Source of the DNA: Arcticibacter sp.
Lineage (GTDB): Bacteria; Bacteroidota; Bacteroidia; 2-12-FULL-35-15
Reading direction: 5' to 3'
NCBI GenBank assembly: GCA_021155045.1
Contig: JAJNQB010000020.1
Span: 1 to 64,000, forward strand
Length of the DNA stretch: 64,000 nucleotides
Shown in pieces: positions 18,086 to 27,411 of this stretch (position 1 is the stretch's first letter; every line of letters starts with the position of its first letter). A program made the position numbers and the translations under genes. The notes below the pieces were generated by a model that was not told the origin of the DNA, did no database searches, and saw nothing but the letters and a program-made list of their open reading frames with translations.

Positions 18086-20044
18086 TTATTTAACAGTTGA
18101 TAGCACATTTTTATCAATGCTAACAGGGTATTTCTTTTTCAATTCATCTACCCATTGTTTTTCTAAATAATTTTGATAATCTGCTGTAACCATTCCTTTT
18201 GCATCGTTGTATGGTTTTGGTTCTGGTTTCATTAATTTATTTACAACAACTATTACCACTTTTTTATCGGCAGTAAGAATATCAGCAGATGTTGCTGGTG
18301 TCCAGTTTTTATCTACAAATTCGTTTTCTCCTTTAGTAAATAATTTGCTGTCTGTTTGTAAATTTAATTGCGATGATTTATTTACTTCAGCTAAAATCTC
18401 TTTTTCTGTTTTTTTCTTTTTCATCAAAGTACGAACTTGTTTAGCAATTTTAGCATCGCTACATGTATAAATAGTTGCATCAGCGCGCTCATCCCACATA
18501 TAGTTATTTTTATTTTTTTCGTAAAACTCTTTTGAACCAAGTGTATCTTTTACTGCTTTGCTCCATACTTTTTGGTCGGTTAGCTCAAACAGTAAAATTC
18601 CATCACGGTATTCTTGCATCAGTGCTTTAAACTCGGGGTATTTTGAATCAAGCATACTTTCTTCATAAGCAACAACTGTTTCATCTACATATTGTTTGTA
18701 CGTTTGATCAATCAACATTTTAAAATCTGTTTTAGCACGTTTGCTTTGGTGGCTGTTGATATAATCGGCAAAATCTTTTTGTGTGTATGTTTTATTGCCT
18801 AAGGTAAATATAGGTTTAACAAGTTTTGCAGCTTTTGTAGCTTCCCATTTTCCTTCAAAAATGCTACTGTCCATTACTTTGTAAAACTCATCACGCATTT
18901 TCAAATTTTCTTTTAATTTATATTCTGCTTTTGCTTTAGCTATTAAAGAAGTACGTCCAACTTGAGAGCGAGAATCTTTAGAAACTTTTGCTTTCAAATC
19001 ATTTTTCATTTCTTCAAATGATGCTATTCCGCGTTTGTCAATTAATTTAATAATATGCCATCCGTATTTTGTGCGCATTGGTTGGCAATATTCTCCTTTG
19101 TTTTTTAGTGCAAAAGAAGCTTTTTCAAAATCTGCAGGCATTTTACCGGTACCAAACCAAGGTAATTCTCCACCTTTTTTGGCAGATGTTTTATCGTCAG
19201 AAAATTGTGTTGCTAATTCATCAAATTTACCGCCTGCTTTAAGTTTGTTATAAAGTTCAGTTACTTTGGTGTAAGCATTTAATGAATCTTCTTGATTCAT
19301 GTTTGGAGTGGTTTTAATCATGATGTGAGCAACTAAAACTTCACCTTGTGCTGGTCTGCGGTCGTGAATTTTCATAATGTGGTAACCATAACTAGTACGC
19401 ACAGGCATTGATATTTCGCCTACTTTGGTAGTGTAAGCCATTGTTTCAAAAGGATAAACCAATGCTAATGCTGAAAAATAACCAAGATTCCCTCCATTTT
19501 CTTTTGCTGATTGGTCGCCTTTTGCGGCACTTTCACGTGCAAGAGCAGCAAAATCTTCTCCTTTTAATGCACGTTTACGATATTCCATAATTTTATTATA
19601 GGCTTCTAGCGTATCTTTTGGCAAAGCATTTGGGTTAATTTTAACAAGTATGTGAGAAGCATTAATATCTTCTTTCATACGTGCATAGGTTTCTTCTAAA
19701 AGTTTTTCGTTTACATCTTTGTCTGTTAAATAAGGCTGTGCCAGCTGTTTTCTATAGCCCGCTAATTCTTCTTTAAAGGCTTTAGCAGTATCTAAGCCCA
19801 TATCTTCTGCTTCTTTAACTTTTAGTTTAAAGTTTACAAATAAATCAATATAATCACCTAATGATTTTTGATCAACTTCTTTTGTATTGTTTTTATGATA
19901 AACATTTTCGAACTCGGCAACTGTAACTTTGGTGTTACCAACAGTCATTAAAACGGCATCTTTATTCGATTGAGCAATAGCACTGCTAACTATAAGTGAT
20001 GCAGTAATGCAAACAATTGATTTCTTTAACATCTCCATATTCAT
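18086..20044 (-). CDS. Double-parvulin peptidylprolyl isomerase
   Basis: A 652-residue exported protein; the start is one of three close ATG codons (MNMEMLKKS), and the signal peptide ends near SSAIAQ. Two parvulin domains in tandem: first INASHILVKINP to SYGYHIMKIHDRRPA (about 125-235), second VLVAHIMIKTTP to KYGWHIIKLIDKRG (about 235-340). Each has the NGGNLGYF or KGGELPWFGTG active-site loop. The C-terminal half is a second helical region without a clear match. Likely a periplasmic foldase for outer-membrane or secreted proteins; the highly expressed terminator-backed unit fits that. Confidence 0.9.
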   Translation of the reverse strand: MNMEMLKKSIVCITASLIVSSAIAQSNKDAVLMTVGNTKVTVAEFENVYHKNNTKEVDQKSLGDYIDLFVNFKLKVKEAEDMGLDTAKAFKEELAGYRKQLAQPYLTDKDVNEKLLEETYARMKEDINASHILVKINPNALPKDTLEAYNKIMEYRKRALKGEDFAALARESAAKGDQSAKENGGNLGYFSALALVYPFETMAYTTKVGEISMPVRTSYGYHIMKIHDRRPAQGEVLVAHIMIKTTPNMNQEDSLNAYTKVTELYNKLKAGGKFDELATQFSDDKTSAKKGGELPWFGTGKMPADFEKASFALKNKGEYCQPMRTKYGWHIIKLIDKRGIASFEEMKNDLKAKVSKDSRSQVGRTSLIAKAKAEYKLKENLKMRDEFYKVMDSSIFEGKWEATKAAKLVKPIFTLGNKTYTQKDFADYINSHQSKRAKTDFKMLIDQTYKQYVDETVVAYEESMLDSKYPEFKALMQEYRDGILLFELTDQKVWSKAVKDTLGSKEFYEKNKNNYMWDERADATIYTCSDAKIAKQVRTLMKKKKTEKEILAEVNKSSQLNLQTDSKLFTKGENEFVDKNWTPATSADILTADKKVVIVVVNKLMKPEPKPYNDAKGMVTADYQNYLEKQWVDELKKKYPVSIDKNVLSTVK

Positions 20045-20294
20045 AATTAAGATTTTATTATTTTATTTTTAGGGTAACAAACGTACATATTTTTTTTGAT
20101 TTCGGCATAGCATTTTCACATAAAATTTAACGATTCAAAAAACATATAATTTCTTCGAAAAGCTCATTTTTATTGAATTATAAATAATTAGCTGTTAAAT
20201 TTACATGAATGCTGTAGTGTTAAAATTTGTTAAGCCTTATTTGTATTGCTAAACACGTTATTTTAAGCTACTTTTGGATGTAAAAATTTACCTA

Positions 20295-21410
20295 ATGTTT
20301 AACAAAAAAACGTATATACTAACACTATTGTTTTTTGTTTTATTGAGCTTTAAAATACTAGCTCAAGAGGATGAAGCGCCAAAAATAGACACGGCTGATG
20401 TGTCCACCAAAATGCTGATGTCTGGTAATTATAAAATGGATTCTGCTGCTGTTTATGAGAAAAAAAAAGATATTAAAAAAGCAAATAAGTTTTATCAGCA
20501 AGCTTTAATAGATTATAAAAAAGCAACAAAACTAAATGCTAATTCTTATGATGCTTTTAATAAGTTAGGAATTGCTCAAACAAAAGTGAAAGATTATAAA
20601 AATGCTTTAATAAATTTTGACAAAGCCATATTAATTGATAATACAAGAGCTGATGTATTTAGAGAACGAGCAATGTTTTATTTAGCGCAAGGAAAAGTTA
20701 AAGAGGCTTTACAAGATTTGAATTTTGCATTGGAGAAAAATTATGATGATGCAGAATCTTTTTATCAACGTGGAATGATAAGAGAAAAAACGGAAAAAAA
20801 CGAACAACTTGCATTAGAAGATTATGCCAGAGCTTTAGAAATAAAGCCAAATATGGAAGATGTGTATTTTAAAAGAGGTGTTATTTATTATGAAAGGAGA
20901 AAAGATTATGTACTTGCAAAGGGTGAATTTGATAAAGTAATAGAACTCAATTCAGAAAATAATGATGCTTATCTATGGAGAGGAAAAACCAAATATAATG
21001 GTGGAGATTTTAAAGGTGCAGATAAAGATTTAAGTAGGTATTTAGACTATGAGCCCACAAGTGTAGAAGCATACATCACCAGAGGAGCTTCACGCATTAA
21101 TTTTAAAAATAATTCAGGTGCTGTAAGCGATTACGATGAGGCAATAAAGTTGGACCCTAAAAATGTGATAGCTTATACGAATAGAGGTACGGCAAAAGCT
21201 GCTATGAAAAATTTTACAGGAGCAATGGAAGATTTGGATATGGCTATTAAATTGAAGTTTGATTATTCGCCAGCATACTTGAACCGTGCAGCAGTTAAAT
21301 TTGCCACCGGTGATAAAAAGGGTGCTTGTAAAGACTTAAATAAAGCCGATAGCCTAAATAATGAAAAGGCTTACGATCTTATACAAAAGTATTGTAAGGA
21401 TCAATTTTAA
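20295..21410 (+). CDS. Exported TPR-repeat protein
   Basis: An ATG at 20295 gives MFNKKTYILTLLFFVLLSFK, a proper signal peptide; a TTG 21 bp upstream would add a poor extension. The mature protein (about 345 residues) is almost entirely tetratricopeptide repeats, about eight units from residue 45 to the end (for example AYTNRGTAKAAMKNFTGAME, followed by DLDMAIKL). TPR proteins of this kind act as periplasmic or outer-membrane scaffolds in Bacteroidota. It faces the PPIase gene across a 250-bp divergent region. Confidence 0.85.
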   Translation: MFNKKTYILTLLFFVLLSFKILAQEDEAPKIDTADVSTKMLMSGNYKMDSAAVYEKKKDIKKANKFYQQALIDYKKATKLNANSYDAFNKLGIAQTKVKDYKNALINFDKAILIDNTRADVFRERAMFYLAQGKVKEALQDLNFALEKNYDDAESFYQRGMIREKTEKNEQLALEDYARALEIKPNMEDVYFKRGVIYYERRKDYVLAKGEFDKVIELNSENNDAYLWRGKTKYNGGDFKGADKDLSRYLDYEPTSVEAYITRGASRINFKNNSGAVSDYDEAIKLDPKNVIAYTNRGTAKAAMKNFTGAMEDLDMAIKLKFDYSPAYLNRAAVKFATGDKKGACKDLNKADSLNNEKAYDLIQKYCKDQF

Positions 21411-21427
21411 TGCACTTTCTTGTTTTA

Positions 21428-21652
21428 TCATTTTTTCTTGTTTATATAACTTAATGCTCCTGAAGGACATTTGTTTATTTGCTCCATAATTTTTTCAGAA
21501 CTTTCTGCATTCGGCTCTATCCAAGGGCGTTCCATCGGCTTAAATACTTTGTGTAGCCCTTTCCAACAGTTTTTTGAATGTGTACAAAAGTGTTGTTTCC
21601 AAACAATTGTAATATCATTATTTTCGTACTTTTTTATTGCATTTTCTTCCAT
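21428..21652 (-). CDS. YjdI-family (4Fe-4S) mono-cluster protein
   Basis: A 74-residue protein matching the YjdI/Fer4_19 pattern: IVWKQHFCTHSKNCWKGL near residues 16-33, with C23 and C29, then RPWIEP, and CPSGAL near 62-67. The family is thought to hold one iron-sulphur cluster; its function is unknown, often near GNAT acetyltransferases. It ends the minus-strand pair with the 21654-22316 gene, only 1 bp apart. Confidence 0.88.
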   Translation of the reverse strand: MEENAIKKYENNDITIVWKQHFCTHSKNCWKGLHKVFKPMERPWIEPNAESSEKIMEQINKCPSGALSYINKKK

Positions 21653-21653
21653 C

Positions 21654-22316
21654 TTATCTTTTATGCTTAAACAAATGCAAAGGATTAATTACAATGGGAC
21701 AAAATGAATTTTTAAATAACACTTTCCTTTTTTCAAAACCGCCCAATTTATTATCGTATATAATGCAGTAATAACCTTTTGTGTAGTTTGAAATATCTAC
21801 TGAATTGCCATATCCTTGCTTTAATACAGAACCATAAGGGTCGTAAATAATGTAATAAGTATCGCCAGTAAATGATAGTGTTTGGTTTTTATTGATGATA
21901 GAATAATTTACTGCTTCTTTTTTTGAGTAATAAGTGATGATGTCAGAAAAACGACTCATTTTATCATAGCCTTTTTGGCGGACTCTAAATTTATTTTCTC
22001 CGCTGTGCAAAATTACAGGAATTGAATATGAATTTGGAGTTGGAGTTCCAATGCCTAGTACTTCCGATACTTTAACCCATTTGTCGAAAATAAATTGCTC
22101 TAAAATATACGGCAATGAACCATGCTCGTTTTCGGCTGTCCAGCTAACAAAGCCTTCTTTACTCACTTTAAATGATTTCATTTCAAAAGTGGCAATAGCT
22201 TTTTCTGATTTATTTTCAGGTGAGTTGCTATTTCCTTCGCCATTACCTGCATTCATTGTTGTGGAACAAAAAAACAAGATAGAGTAAATAATGCTTGAAA
22301 ATAGTTTGCTTTTCAT
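21654..22316 (-). CDS. Exported protein of unknown function
   Basis: The start at 22316 gives MKSKLFSSIIYSILFFCSTT, a signal peptide; the longer in-frame start ten codons upstream would bury it. The mature protein (about 200 residues) has one fibronectin-like beta segment: FKVSKEGFVSWTAENEHGSL, then FRVRQKGYDKMS. The last 20 residues are hydrophobic. Not recognised as a known family. It lies 1 bp from the YjdI gene, but no shared function is evident. Confidence 0.7.
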   Translation of the reverse strand: MKSKLFSSIIYSILFFCSTTMNAGNGEGNSNSPENKSEKAIATFEMKSFKVSKEGFVSWTAENEHGSLPYILEQFIFDKWVKVSEVLGIGTPTPNSYSIPVILHSGENKFRVRQKGYDKMSRFSDIITYYSKKEAVNYSIINKNQTLSFTGDTYYIIYDPYGSVLKQGYGNSVDISNYTKGYYCIIYDNKLGGFEKRKVLFKNSFCPIVINPLHLFKHKR

Positions 22317-22605
22317 TGCTGTGCTTGATTTTTGGTAATGGAGCAAATTTAATTCAGGTTATTAACAAAAAAATAATTTTTTACAAAAGTAATTAACATT
22401 TAATTGTTAATATTACTTTGTTTTATTCAATTTATTTGAGTTTTTATTAGTTGTTAGTAATGTTTATAATCTCTATTTTCAATTCTTTCAATATTTCGGT
22501 ATGGTTTTTTAAAAACTCCGCTGGAATAATTGCAAAAACAATTTGAAGCAATTACATTTGGACGTGAATTACAAACAAAGCGGTATAATTTATAATACTT
22601 TTTAT

Positions 22606-22654
22606 GGTGGCGATACGCCACCTAATATTTGGAACAAGCGAAATACGCTCGCTT
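22606..22654. repeat. Paired small hairpins in an intergenic gap
   Basis: GGTGGCG-ATA-CGCCACC (22606-22622) is a perfect 7-bp hairpin, followed by AAGCGA...TCGCTT (22636-22654). Both stand in the 22347-22697 gap between the aroA 3' end and the 21654-22316 gene. They lack a T run on the plus strand next to the first stem, so they look like short REP-like palindromes rather than a clear terminator. The second is followed by eight T on the plus strand. Nothing else is seen in this gap. Confidence 0.45.
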
Positions 22655-22697
22655 CATCGTTTTTTTTGAAAAAAGATACTTGAAAGAAAAAAATTGA

Positions 22698-23945
22698 TTA
22701 AGCCTCTGTTATCTTAAAACCCACTTTTTTTAGGTCTTCCCAGAATTCAGGATAAGATTTTGAAACTACCTCTGGATTTTCGATTACAATGTTTTCGTAT
22801 TTCATGGCTAATGTTGCAAAAGCCATTGCCATTCTATGGTCCTTATAGGTTTTGAATGGAGTAGGTTGAGTAATTTGTTTGTTAGGTTTTAACTCAATTG
22901 TATTATCAACAATATCAACAGTAGTTCCTATTTTTTCTATTTCATTTTTTAAGGCTGCAATTCTGTCTGTTTCTTTTATTCGTAAGGTATGTAAGCCATT
23001 CATTAGCAAAGGTATTTCTAAAGCACTTGCTGTAACTGCTGCTGTTTGGGCAATATCAGGGCAGTCAGAAAAATCATAACCAAAATGTTTATCATTTACT
23101 TTGATTTTAATTAAACGTATTTGATTGTCATTAAAAGTTGTTTTTACTCCAAAAAATGTAAATAATTCAGAAACGATAGCATCACCTTGCAAGCTAGGAT
23201 ACTTCAATCCTGTTATTGTTAAATCTGTTTCTATAGCAAGTGCAGCCATTGAATACCAATAAGAAGCAGCACTCCAATCTGCTTCAATGGTATAAGAATA
23301 ATCTTTTTCACTTTTTCGATGATACGTTTGTTTACTTACCGAAATGCTATTTCCTTGCCATTGACCATAAACTCTGAATTCTTCCATCATTTTTAAAGTC
23401 ATATTAATATATGGGCGAGAAGTGATTTCAGTTTCAAAATTTATAACTAAACCATTTTGTAATTCAGTAGAAATTAATAGTAAAGCAGAAATGTACTGGC
23501 TGCTTATATTTCCTTTCATTGTTATTTCTCCGCCTTTTAATACAGTTCCAGTTATTTTTAAAGGAGCAAATCCTTCTTTTTCTAAATACTCGATTTTTGC
23601 TCCAATGCTTCTTAATGCATCAACCAAAATTCCAATAGGTCGTTCTTTCATTCTTTGGCTACCTGTTAAAATACGAGTGCCCATTTTGGTAGATAAGTAA
23701 GCAGTTAAAAAACGCATGGTTGTTCCTGCATCAGCAACATCATACGTTTCAATAGCTTCATTGTTTTTTACAGATGTAAGAATATTTTTTAATGTTTGCG
23801 TATCTTTTGCTGTGGCTAAATTTTGTATCTCAAAAGGCTCATTGCAAAGTGCTTGAATGATAAGAGCCCTGTTGCTTTCACTTTTCGAAGCAGTTAATTC
23901 AATTGTCCCTTTTAATTTTTTTGTTGGATGAGATATGCGGTACAT
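22698..23945 (-). CDS. aroA: 3-phosphoshikimate 1-carboxyvinyltransferase (EPSP synthase)
   Basis: A 415-residue enzyme that joins shikimate-3-phosphate and phosphoenolpyruvate in the chorismate pathway, in the cytoplasm. Visible signature regions: ELTASKSESNRALIIQAL near residue 17, DAGTTMRFLTAYL near 71, NISSQYISALLLIST near 146, IKETDRIAALKNEIEKIG near 310 and YKDHRMAMAFATLAMKY near 366. Length is as expected. It follows aroB by 21 bp on the same strand, forming a two-gene aromatic pathway unit. Confidence 0.96.
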   Translation of the reverse strand: MYRISHPTKKLKGTIELTASKSESNRALIIQALCNEPFEIQNLATAKDTQTLKNILTSVKNNEAIETYDVADAGTTMRFLTAYLSTKMGTRILTGSQRMKERPIGILVDALRSIGAKIEYLEKEGFAPLKITGTVLKGGEITMKGNISSQYISALLLISTELQNGLVINFETEITSRPYINMTLKMMEEFRVYGQWQGNSISVSKQTYHRKSEKDYSYTIEADWSAASYWYSMAALAIETDLTITGLKYPSLQGDAIVSELFTFFGVKTTFNDNQIRLIKIKVNDKHFGYDFSDCPDIAQTAAVTASALEIPLLMNGLHTLRIKETDRIAALKNEIEKIGTTVDIVDNTIELKPNKQITQPTPFKTYKDHRMAMAFATLAMKYENIVIENPEVVSKSYPEFWEDLKKVGFKITEA

Positions 23946-23966
23946 AATTACTTAGGTTAAAAAAAA

Positions 23967-25055
23967 TTAAAAAACAGAAATCTCCTTATTAAGAAATTTG
24001 AGCGCCTCAATAATTAAATCAGGCTTTATATTTTTATTGATTTCAGCTTTTCCAATTATACTAATCAACGAAAAGTTAATGTCAGTATCATTATTCTTTT
24101 TATCGTTTTTCATTAATTCGATTAATCTTTCAAAATCATTCTCATTTATTTTTACTGGCTTATAAATAGAAAGAATGAATTGGGTTATTTCATTCAATTC
24201 TGATTTACTTAGTTTGCAAATTTTATGGGATAAATAACTTTCTACAATCATTCCTACAGCCACAGCTTCACCGTGCATCCATGTTTTTCTGTTATGACCT
24301 TCGAGCATTAATGTTTCAATTGCATGCCCAACAGTATGTCCAAAATTTAATGATTTTCTGATGTTTTTTTCTTCAAAATCTATACTTACTATATTATTTT
24401 TTATTTGAATGGAAGTATTTATTATTTCATCAAAACTTTCGATTTTCGAAAAGTTAATTTCTTTTATTTTTTTCCAATAGTCGTAATCAGCAATTAAGGA
24501 ATGTTTTATTACTTCGGCAAACCCTGATAATACTTGGCGTTTAGGGAGTGTTGACAAAAATAGTGGGCAAACAAAAACAGCTTTCGGTTGATTAAAAACA
24601 CCGATTTGGTTTTTTAAATTATTTAAATCAACTCCAACTTTTCCTCCAACAGAAGCATCTACTTGCGATAAAAGAGTTGTTGGTATGTTAATGAAATCAA
24701 TTCCTCTTTTAAATGTGGAAGCTATAAATCCACCCATGTCTGAAATTACGCCACCGCCAATATTTACAAACAATGATTTTCGGTCGGATTTTAAATCGGA
24801 CAATACTGTCCACATTTGAACACATACTTCAATGCTTTTTTGCTCTTCACCACTTTCAATCTCAATAATTTCGGCTTCTTCAAATTTTTGAATTTTGGCT
24901 ACTAATTGCGGATAACAATATTTTAGTGAGTTTTCGTCAACCAAAATAAAAAGTTTTGAATACTTATTTTTATTAGCATTCAAAAATCGATTAATGTCTT
25001 TTTCGATATTATTATTAATAAATATTTTATAGGATGTAGCTACTATTTCCGACAT
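23967..25055 (-). CDS. aroB: 3-dehydroquinate synthase
   Basis: The ATG at 25055 (MSEIVATSYKIF) is preferred over a TTG three codons upstream. About 362 residues, usual for AroB. Motifs: NIGGGVISDMGGFIASTFKRG for NAD binding near residue 100, IPTTLLSQVDASVGGKVGVD, SGFAEVIKHSLIAD, and LNFGHTVGHAIE plus the HGEAVAVGM block, giving the zinc-binding residues. It converts DAHP to 3-dehydroquinate, two steps into the shikimate pathway. It heads a unit with aroA. Confidence 0.96.
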   Translation of the reverse strand: MSEIVATSYKIFINNNIEKDINRFLNANKNKYSKLFILVDENSLKYCYPQLVAKIQKFEEAEIIEIESGEEQKSIEVCVQMWTVLSDLKSDRKSLFVNIGGGVISDMGGFIASTFKRGIDFINIPTTLLSQVDASVGGKVGVDLNNLKNQIGVFNQPKAVFVCPLFLSTLPKRQVLSGFAEVIKHSLIADYDYWKKIKEINFSKIESFDEIINTSIQIKNNIVSIDFEEKNIRKSLNFGHTVGHAIETLMLEGHNRKTWMHGEAVAVGMIVESYLSHKICKLSKSELNEITQFILSIYKPVKINENDFERLIELMKNDKKNNDTDINFSLISIIGKAEINKNIKPDLIIEALKFLNKEISVF

Positions 25056-25092
25056 ATAGTACAAAGATAGAATGCTTTTTCTGAAATCAATA

Positions 25093-25121
25093 TTGATAGC
25101 GGATTAATTTTTGTATTTTCG
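25093..25121 (+). promoter_or_regulatory. Promoter of the cystathionine beta-synthase gene
   Basis: TTG at 25093 as -33 element and TATTTTCG at 25114-25121 as a -7 box near the Bacteroidota consensus, about 20 bp before the ATG at 25142. Confidence 0.5.
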
Positions 25122-25141
25122 CAATCTCAAAAAAAATAGTT

Positions 25142-26518
25142 ATGATATTTAGAAAAGCATCCAACAATATTTTAGAAACAATAGGAAATACTCCACTTGT
25201 GAAAATAAATAATATCACAAAAGATATAAAAGCAACTGTTTATGCTAAAGTAGAAACATTTAATCCAGGTAATTCTATCAAAGATAGGATGGCTTTAAAG
25301 ATGGTTGAAGATGCCGAAAAAGATGGACGATTAAAACCAGGCGGAACAATAATTGAAGGAACAAGTGGCAATACTGGTATGGGTTTAGCTATTGCTGCCA
25401 TTATTAAAGGATACAATTGTATTTTTACAACCACAGATAAACAATCAAAAGAAAAAGTAGATGCTTTACGTGCTTTTGGTGCAGATGTAATTGTTTGCCC
25501 TACTGATGTTGAACCTGAAGACCCTCGTTCGTACTATTCCGTTTCTTCTCGATTGGTTGCAGAAGTTCCAAATTCATGGAAACCAAATCAGTATGATAAT
25601 TTAAGTAACTCTCAAGCACATTACGAACAAACTGGGCCTGAAATATGGGAACAAACAGAAGGAAAAATAACGCATTTGGTTGTGGGTGTTGGTACTGGAG
25701 GAACTATATGTGGAACGGGGAGATATTTAAAAGAAAAAAATCCTAATATTAAAGTATGGGGAATTGATACGTATGGTTCCGTTTTTAAAAAATATAAGGA
25801 AACAGGAATATTTGATAAAAATGAAATTTATCCATACATCACTGAAGGAATTGGCGAAGATTTTTTACCTGCAAATGTTGATTTTAATATCATCGATCGT
25901 TTTGAAAAAGTTACAGATAAAGATGCTGCAATAATGACTCGTGAAATTGTAAAGAAAGAAGGAATTTTTTCAGGAAATTCTGCTGGTTCTGCAATGGCTG
26001 GACTTTTACAGTTAAAAGATGAATTAAAAGAAGGTGATGTGGTTGTGGTAATTTTTCATGATCATGGAACTCGTTACTTAGGCAAAATGTTTAATGATGA
26101 GTGGATGATGGAAAAAGGTTTTTTTGATAAAAAAGGGTTGGTAGCTAAAGATTTGGTGAATAACAATACAAATGGAAAACTAATAACAATAGAAAGTTCA
26201 GATACTGTTGGAAATGCTGTTTCATTGATGAACAAAATGGATATCTCTCAAATTCCTGTGAGTAATGATAAACGTATTGTTGGTTCTATCAATGAAAATA
26301 TGCTTTACAAAAAAATTGTAGCAAATCCTGAAATAAAAAATCAAAAAATTGAAACGGTAATGGATGCACCATTTCCATTTGTTGATATTTCTGCACCAAT
26401 TGATTCTTTGTCATCTATGATAAACGATAAAAATTTGGCTGTTTTAGTAAAAGATTTTAAATTGGATAAAACATACATCATCACTTGTTATGATATTATG
26501 AATGCTTTAACAAAATAA
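25142..26518 (+). CDS. Cystathionine beta-synthase with CBS-domain pair
   Basis: A 458-residue PLP enzyme of the cysteine synthase fold type II: ILETIGNTPLVKINNI near residue 10, NPGNSIKDRMALKMVEDAE with the PLP lysine K46-like SIKDR near 45, EGTSGNTGMGLA near 77, and GVGTGGTICGTGRYLKEKNP near 182. Residues about 335-458 form two CBS domains (VGNAVSLMNKMDISQIPVS and the later PIDSLSSMINDKNLAVLV), a likely adenosine-ligand regulatory module. It makes cystathionine from serine and homocysteine, or cysteine by sulphide replacement. Confidence 0.92.
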   Translation: MIFRKASNNILETIGNTPLVKINNITKDIKATVYAKVETFNPGNSIKDRMALKMVEDAEKDGRLKPGGTIIEGTSGNTGMGLAIAAIIKGYNCIFTTTDKQSKEKVDALRAFGADVIVCPTDVEPEDPRSYYSVSSRLVAEVPNSWKPNQYDNLSNSQAHYEQTGPEIWEQTEGKITHLVVGVGTGGTICGTGRYLKEKNPNIKVWGIDTYGSVFKKYKETGIFDKNEIYPYITEGIGEDFLPANVDFNIIDRFEKVTDKDAAIMTREIVKKEGIFSGNSAGSAMAGLLQLKDELKEGDVVVVIFHDHGTRYLGKMFNDEWMMEKGFFDKKGLVAKDLVNNNTNGKLITIESSDTVGNAVSLMNKMDISQIPVSNDKRIVGSINENMLYKKIVANPEIKNQKIETVMDAPFPFVDISAPIDSLSSMINDKNLAVLVKDFKLDKTYIITCYDIMNALTK

Positions 26519-26546
26519 GTCGGCTGCTTTTTTTAAGAATAAAATT

Positions 26547-27344
26547 TTGAATCAATTTACAGACCAACTTCAAAGAAAGATTATTCTTTCACAAACTCCC
26601 AAGAGAATTATTTCACTTGTGCCTTCGCAAACCGAATTGCTTTATGATTTAGGCTTAAGAGAAGAAGTGATTGGCATTACTAAATTTTGTGTACATCCTC
26701 AAGAATGGTTTAAGTCGAAAACGAGAATAGGAGGTACAAAAAAATACGATTTAGAAAAAATAAAGCAACTTCAACCCGACTTAATCATTGGAAACAAAGA
26801 AGAGAATGAAAAAGAAGGGATTGAGGAGCTGATGAAGCATTTTAACGTATGGATGAGTGATATTAATACGTTGAAAGATGCTTTTGAAATGATAACCTCT
26901 CTTGGAACAATTGTAGGCAAGCAGCAGCAAGCAATGTTATTAAAGCTTGAAATCGAATCAAAATTTAATAATTTTTTGAGCCGACAAAAACAAGTAAACA
27001 AAATAAAAGTAGGATATTTTATTTGGCGTAAACCGTACATGGTTGCTGGCCACAATACATTCATAAATGAAATGTTAGCTATCTGTGGATTTGAAAACTC
27101 ATTTTTAAAACATTCATCTCGATATCCAGAAGTTTCTAGTGAAGAAATTAAAAACACCAATCTTGATTTAATCCTATTATCGTCAGAGCCTTTTCCTTTT
27201 AAGGAGAAGCACATCAATGAGCTAAAAGAAATATCCCCTCAGTCTAAAATATTAATTGTTGATGGTGAAATTTTTTCGTGGTATGGTTCTCGATTGCTAA
27301 AAGCTCCAGAATATTTTTCTGAAATAATTCAAAAAGTGATGTGA
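26547..27344 (+). CDS. Helical-backbone metal receptor, BtuF-like (no signal peptide)
   Basis: A 265-residue protein starting at a TTG (26547), with no better ATG nearby. Features: RIISLVPSQTELLYDLGLRE near residue 20, GITKFCVHPQEW near 43, IGGTKKYDLEKIKQLQPDLI near 60, and the FFLHSSRYPEVSSEEI-like C-terminal lobe. This is the cobalamin/siderophore binding-protein fold. No signal peptide is present, as in many Bacteroidota members, so the location is uncertain. It follows the CBS gene by 28 bp on the same strand. Confidence 0.85.
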   Translation: MNQFTDQLQRKIILSQTPKRIISLVPSQTELLYDLGLREEVIGITKFCVHPQEWFKSKTRIGGTKKYDLEKIKQLQPDLIIGNKEENEKEGIEELMKHFNVWMSDINTLKDAFEMITSLGTIVGKQQQAMLLKLEIESKFNNFLSRQKQVNKIKVGYFIWRKPYMVAGHNTFINEMLAICGFENSFLKHSSRYPEVSSEEIKNTNLDLILLSSEPFPFKEKHINELKEISPQSKILIVDGEIFSWYGSRLLKAPEYFSEIIQKVM

Positions 27345-27411
27345 ATAAAAAAGCAATAGTCTTTTTTCACTCCCTAATTCTTATTAGCTTTGTATTCAAT
27401 CAATAAAACGA

